Shown: positions 4,778 to 6,454 of the stretch, in pieces
How positions within the stretch are numbered: position 1 is the stretch's first letter
How the letters are laid out: the number at the start of each line of letters is the position of its first letter
From: Candidatus Nomurabacteria bacterium
GTDB taxonomy: Bacteria; Patescibacteriota; Minisyncoccia; Phycocordibacterales; UBA9973
Assembly: GCA_943359425.1 (NCBI GenBank)
Contig: CALRHN010000033.1
Location: 1-6,454, forward strand
DNA length: 6,454 nt
Direction of reading: 5' to 3'
Notes under the pieces: generated by a model
Databases searched by the model: none
What the model saw: only the letters and a program-made list of their open reading frames with translations
Told to the model about the DNA's origin: nothing
Made by a program: the position numbers and the translations under genes

Positions 4778-5224
4778 ATGCGCTCACCGCTCTACGATCT
4801 CGCTCTCATGTGCGTCGCCTTTGCGGGCTTCGTCATCGCGTTCTATATCTATCATCGCAAGCATGAGAAGAAACCGCTTGTCTGTCCGCTCCGCTCCAAC
4901 TGCGAGACGGTCATTACGAGCAAGTACTCGCATTTTCTCGGCATTCCGATCGAATTTCTCGGCATGACTTATTATGGCGGTGTCTTTCTCATCCATGCCT
5001 TCATGCTCGCCATGCCTGCGCTCGCGACGACGACGGAACTGCGTCTCGGACTCGCGGCCTCGACGCTGGCCTTTTTCTTCTCGCTCTACCTGATATCACT
5101 CCAAGCCTTCGTCCTCAAGCAATGGTGCACCTGGTGCCTCACGTCGGCGACGCTCTGCGTCCTCATCTTCTTCATCACGCTCGCGAGTTCTCCCATTCCT
5201 CGGGCCTTGTTCATATTCCATTAG
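4778..5224 (+). CDS. VKOR-family membrane thiol oxidoreductase
   Basis: This is a 148-residue integral membrane protein of the vitamin K epoxide reductase family, which in bacteria passes electrons from DsbA-like oxidases to quinone and so drives disulfide formation outside the membrane. Four hydrophobic segments lie at about residues 8-25, 56-80, 88-112 and 121-137. The loop pair C36/C42 is followed by the conserved SKYSHFLGIPIEFLGMTYYG (48-67), and W-C117-TW-C120 is the redox-active CxxC. All four expected cysteines are present, so it should be active. No thioredoxin-like domain is fused and no DsbA-like partner is visible here. The ATG is 2 nt after the dehydratase stop, implying one operon with coupled translation. 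Confidence 0.92.
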   Translation: MRSPLYDLALMCVAFAGFVIAFYIYHRKHEKKPLVCPLRSNCETVITSKYSHFLGIPIEFLGMTYYGGVFLIHAFMLAMPALATTTELRLGLAASTLAFFFSLYLISLQAFVLKQWCTWCLTSATLCVLIFFITLASSPIPRALFIFH

Positions 5225-5226
5225 AA

Positions 5227-5256
5227 CTGGCAAAGGCCTGCCGAATCTGCTATAAC
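5227..5256 (+). promoter_or_regulatory. Candidate extended -10 promoter for tRNA-His
   Basis: CTGGCA (5227-5232, 4 of 6) lies 18 nt before TATAAC (5251-5256) with extended -10 TGC (5248-5250), the same spacing and TGC as the tRNA-Arg promoter. The predicted start is near 5263, giving a leader of about 32 nt that contains the terminator-like hairpin at 5270-5286. That conflict lowers confidence. Confidence 0.5.
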
Positions 5257-5269
5257 TGTAAGGCGATTT

Positions 5270-5286
5270 GCCCATTCGGGGCTTTT
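5270..5286 (+). terminator. Weak terminator-like hairpin before tRNA-His
   Basis: GCCC (5270-5273) and GGGC (5279-5282) can pair around ATTCG, followed by TTTT (5283-5286). The 12-nt right part TTCGGGGCTTTT is identical to the same part of the strong terminator at 3822-3843, but this stem has only 4 bp. It could end the msrA-dehydratase-VKOR transcript, or attenuate tRNA-His if the promoter just upstream is real. Confidence 0.4.
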
Positions 5287-5294
5287 CGTATCAT

Positions 5295-5367
5295 GGTGCC
5301 TATAGTGTAATGGTTAGCACTAGAGTTTGTGGAACTCTCAGTCTGGGTTCAAATCCCAGTAGGCACC
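5295..5367 (+). tRNA. tRNA-His(GTG)
   Basis: Acceptor GTGCCTA (5296-5302) pairs with TAGGCAC (5360-5366). The extra G-1 (5295) faces C73 (5367), the identity pair of histidine tRNA. Anticodon stem AGAGT/ACTCT encloses loop TTGTGGA with GTG at 5329-5331. The T-arm is CTGGG-TTCAAAT-CCCAG. CCA is not encoded (the next bases are CAT). Confidence 0.95.
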
Positions 5368-5409
5368 CATTTTGCAAATAAAAATGCTCTTTTTATTTGT
5401 GCAAAATGG
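5367..5409 (+). other. 18-bp hairpin fused to the 3' end of tRNA-His
   Basis: CCATTTTG (5367-5374) pairs with CAAAATGG (5402-5409), and CAAATAAAAA (5375-5384) pairs with TTTTTATTTG (5390-5399). This gives an 18-bp stem with a TG bulge (5400-5401) and loop TGCTC. Its first base is the tRNA discriminator C5367. The pairing can extend through acceptor bases GGCAC (5362-5366) with GTGCC (5413-5417), so it competes with the tRNA acceptor stem. The T5 run on the right arm might give some termination, though it sits within the stem. Confidence 0.65.
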
Positions 5410-5451
5410 CGTGTGCCCGAATGGGTGTACCCAAATCGAATTACTATTTCC

Positions 5452-6201
5452 ATGACCCAGAACAAGATCTACATCTACGGCAAACATGCTCTCATCGAAG
5501 CGCTGGAGAACGCGCCCCGCGCTGTGAAGAAAGTCTATCTCGCTGAGAACATGGACGATGCGAAACTGCGCGCCCTCGTGAAGAAAACGGGCGTGCCGTC
5601 TGCGCCCATCTCCGGTAATAAAATGCCCGGCGATGTCGGCGGGGGAGCATCGCATCAGGGCGCCATCGGCGTCATTTCGCTCTCCGATCTTCTCATCCCG
5701 TATCAGACATTCGTCGAGAAATTGAAAATCGGTCCCGACACATCACTCGTCCTTTTGAACGAACTTCAGGATCCGCACAATGTCGGCGCCGTCATCCGCT
5801 CTGCGGCTGCGTTCGGCATCGCAGGCGTACTCATTCCTGAACACAACCAAGCACCGGTTACCGGCGCCGTCGTAAAAGTTTCCGCCGGTATGGCATTCCG
5901 CGTTCCACTCATCACCATCGGAAACGAGAATCACATCATCCGCGATCTCAAAGAGCGCGGCTTTTGGAGCTACGGTCTCGCCGGCGAAGGCGCGCACAGT
6001 CTCACCACGGAAAAATTCGACGCGCCCGCACTCTTCGTTCTCGGCTACGAAGAGACCTGTATCCGCGATAAAACGCGCGAAGTCTGCGAGATACTCTTCT
6101 CTATCCCGATGCATCCACAGTGCGAATCATTGAACGCCGCCGCCGCAATGTCCGTCGTTCTCTATGCGTGGAGCGCCCAGCATCCGGGTGCGCTGAAATA
6201 G
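5452..6201 (+). CDS. rlmB: SpoU/TrmH-family RNA 2'-O-methyltransferase (RlmB-like)
   Basis: This is a 249-residue SPOUT enzyme with the two expected parts: an N-terminal substrate-binding domain (about 5-76, IYGKHALIEAL to HQGAIGVIS) and a C-terminal trefoil-knot catalytic domain (about 97-240). Motif 1 is NELQDPHNVGAVIRSA (103-118) with N110 and R116, motif 2 is LFVLGYEE (194-201), and motif 3 runs from SIPM through SLNAAAAMSVVLY (217-238), with SLNAA where SLNVS is more usual. RlmB makes Gm2251 in 23S rRNA; the symbol is by architecture, and a tRNA target (TrmH-like) is not excluded. The frame is open upstream through tRNA-His, but ATG 5452 matches the family start. There is no Shine-Dalgarno site; a TACTAT at 5442-5447 could be a -10 for a leaderless mRNA. 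Confidence 0.92.
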   Translation: MTQNKIYIYGKHALIEALENAPRAVKKVYLAENMDDAKLRALVKKTGVPSAPISGNKMPGDVGGGASHQGAIGVISLSDLLIPYQTFVEKLKIGPDTSLVLLNELQDPHNVGAVIRSAAAFGIAGVLIPEHNQAPVTGAVVKVSAGMAFRVPLITIGNENHIIRDLKERGFWSYGLAGEGAHSLTTEKFDAPALFVLGYEETCIRDKTREVCEILFSIPMHPQCESLNAAAAMSVVLYAWSAQHPGALK

Positions 6202-6204
6202 TCT

Positions 6205-6454
6205 ATGCAAACGATAATTAAAAAATATCAGACATTGTTCAAAGAGCCAGCCTTTGCTATGTCGCTCATTCTCTCCCTCGCCATGTTTATAGCGAGTCTC
6301 GTTGTGAGTACATATGCCAACACGTATGCGACAGAGCGGGCGAGCAATGCTGTCACCGATATCTTTCTCTCCAACATTCCCATATACAATGTCGAAGATA
6401 TTTTCGTATACGGCCCGCTTGTTTTTTGGACCTTCATGATCCTCGTCGCACTCG
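6205..6454 (+). CDS. N-terminal part of a multi-pass membrane protein (partial)
   Basis: The ATG lies 3 nt after the methyltransferase stop and the frame stays open to the window edge, giving 83 residues. There is a short basic N-terminus (MQTIIKKYQTLFKEP), a first hydrophobic segment at about 17-36, an intervening loop with charged and aromatic residues (NTYATERASNAVTDIF...), and the start of a second segment from about 69 (YGPLVFWTFMILVAL). The layout loosely recalls PAP2-like/sphingomyelin-synthase-type phosphatase membrane proteins, but the catalytic region would lie outside the window. That guess is weak. No Shine-Dalgarno site is visible; it is probably co-transcribed with the upstream gene. 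Confidence 0.7.
   Translation, partial: MQTIIKKYQTLFKEPAFAMSLILSLAMFIASLVVSTYANTYATERASNAVTDIFLSNIPIYNVEDIFVYGPLVFWTFMILVAL

Larger units (their letters stand above)
5271..5425. repeat. 10-bp inverted repeat flanking tRNA-His
   Basis: CCCATTCGGG at 5271-5280 is the exact reverse complement of CCCGAATGGG at 5416-5425. The arms enclose the whole tRNA-His gene and the hairpin after it. In a transcript covering both, they could form a closing stem around the tRNA precursor. Confidence 0.6.

Noticed and set aside
5329..5451. Upstream extension of the RNA methyltransferase
   Set aside because: It starts inside the tRNA-His anticodon loop and crosses the hairpin; the conserved domain begins just after ATG 5452.
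1..6454. CRISPR array, transposon ends or tandem repeats
   Set aside because: No regularly spaced repeats, transposase motifs or terminal inverted repeats were seen on either strand.

Overview
The window looks like part of a Patescibacteria (candidate phyla radiation, probably Parcubacteria-like) genome. This is inferred from style, not from a marker phylogeny. Genes are short and tightly packed on the + strand, single tRNA genes are scattered between protein genes, and no protein start has a recognisable Shine-Dalgarno sequence. UGA is used as a normal stop (the pterin dehydratase gene ends in TGA), so the recoded-UGA lineages (Gracilibacteria/Absconditabacteria) are unlikely. Most genes are moderately GC-rich, with one clearly AT-rich exception at 3008-3823.

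Layout. (1) 1-439: the end of an unidentified gene and a small single-pass membrane protein. (2) 448-797: a strong-looking promoter, tRNA-Arg(TCT), a hairpin-rich spacer and tRNA-Val(TAC). (3) 800-2399: an inositol-monophosphatase-family protein starting 2 nt after the tRNA, overlapped by an RluA-family pseudouridine synthase that carries 18-bp and 22-bp perfect palindromes. (4) 2383-2860: ribosomal protein L19 (rplS) with its own promoter and a terminator. (5) 2864-3843: tRNA-Leu(GAG) followed by an AT-rich methyltransferase-like orphan and a UUCG-loop terminator. (6) 3845-5224: msrA, a pterin-4a-carbinolamine dehydratase and a VKOR-family disulfide-forming membrane protein. (7) 5227-6201: tRNA-His(GTG) inside nested inverted repeats, then a SpoU/TrmH-family RNA 2'-O-methyltransferase. 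(8) 6205-end: the N-terminal part of a multi-pass membrane protein.

Themes. Much of the window serves translation: four tRNAs, L19, a pseudouridine synthase and an RNA ribose methylase. A second group (MsrA, VKOR) serves thiol/sulfur redox. Three protein genes (rplS, msrA, the pterin dehydratase) have candidate -10 boxes ending only 6-9 nt before the ATG, and a fourth starts 2 nt after a mature tRNA 3' end. Together with the lack of Shine-Dalgarno sites, this suggests leaderless or near-leaderless translation is common here. No CRISPR array, transposase, integrase or defence system was seen. The most unusual structures are around tRNA-His, the palindromes in the pseudouridine synthase gene, and the tRNA-Val/phosphatase junction.
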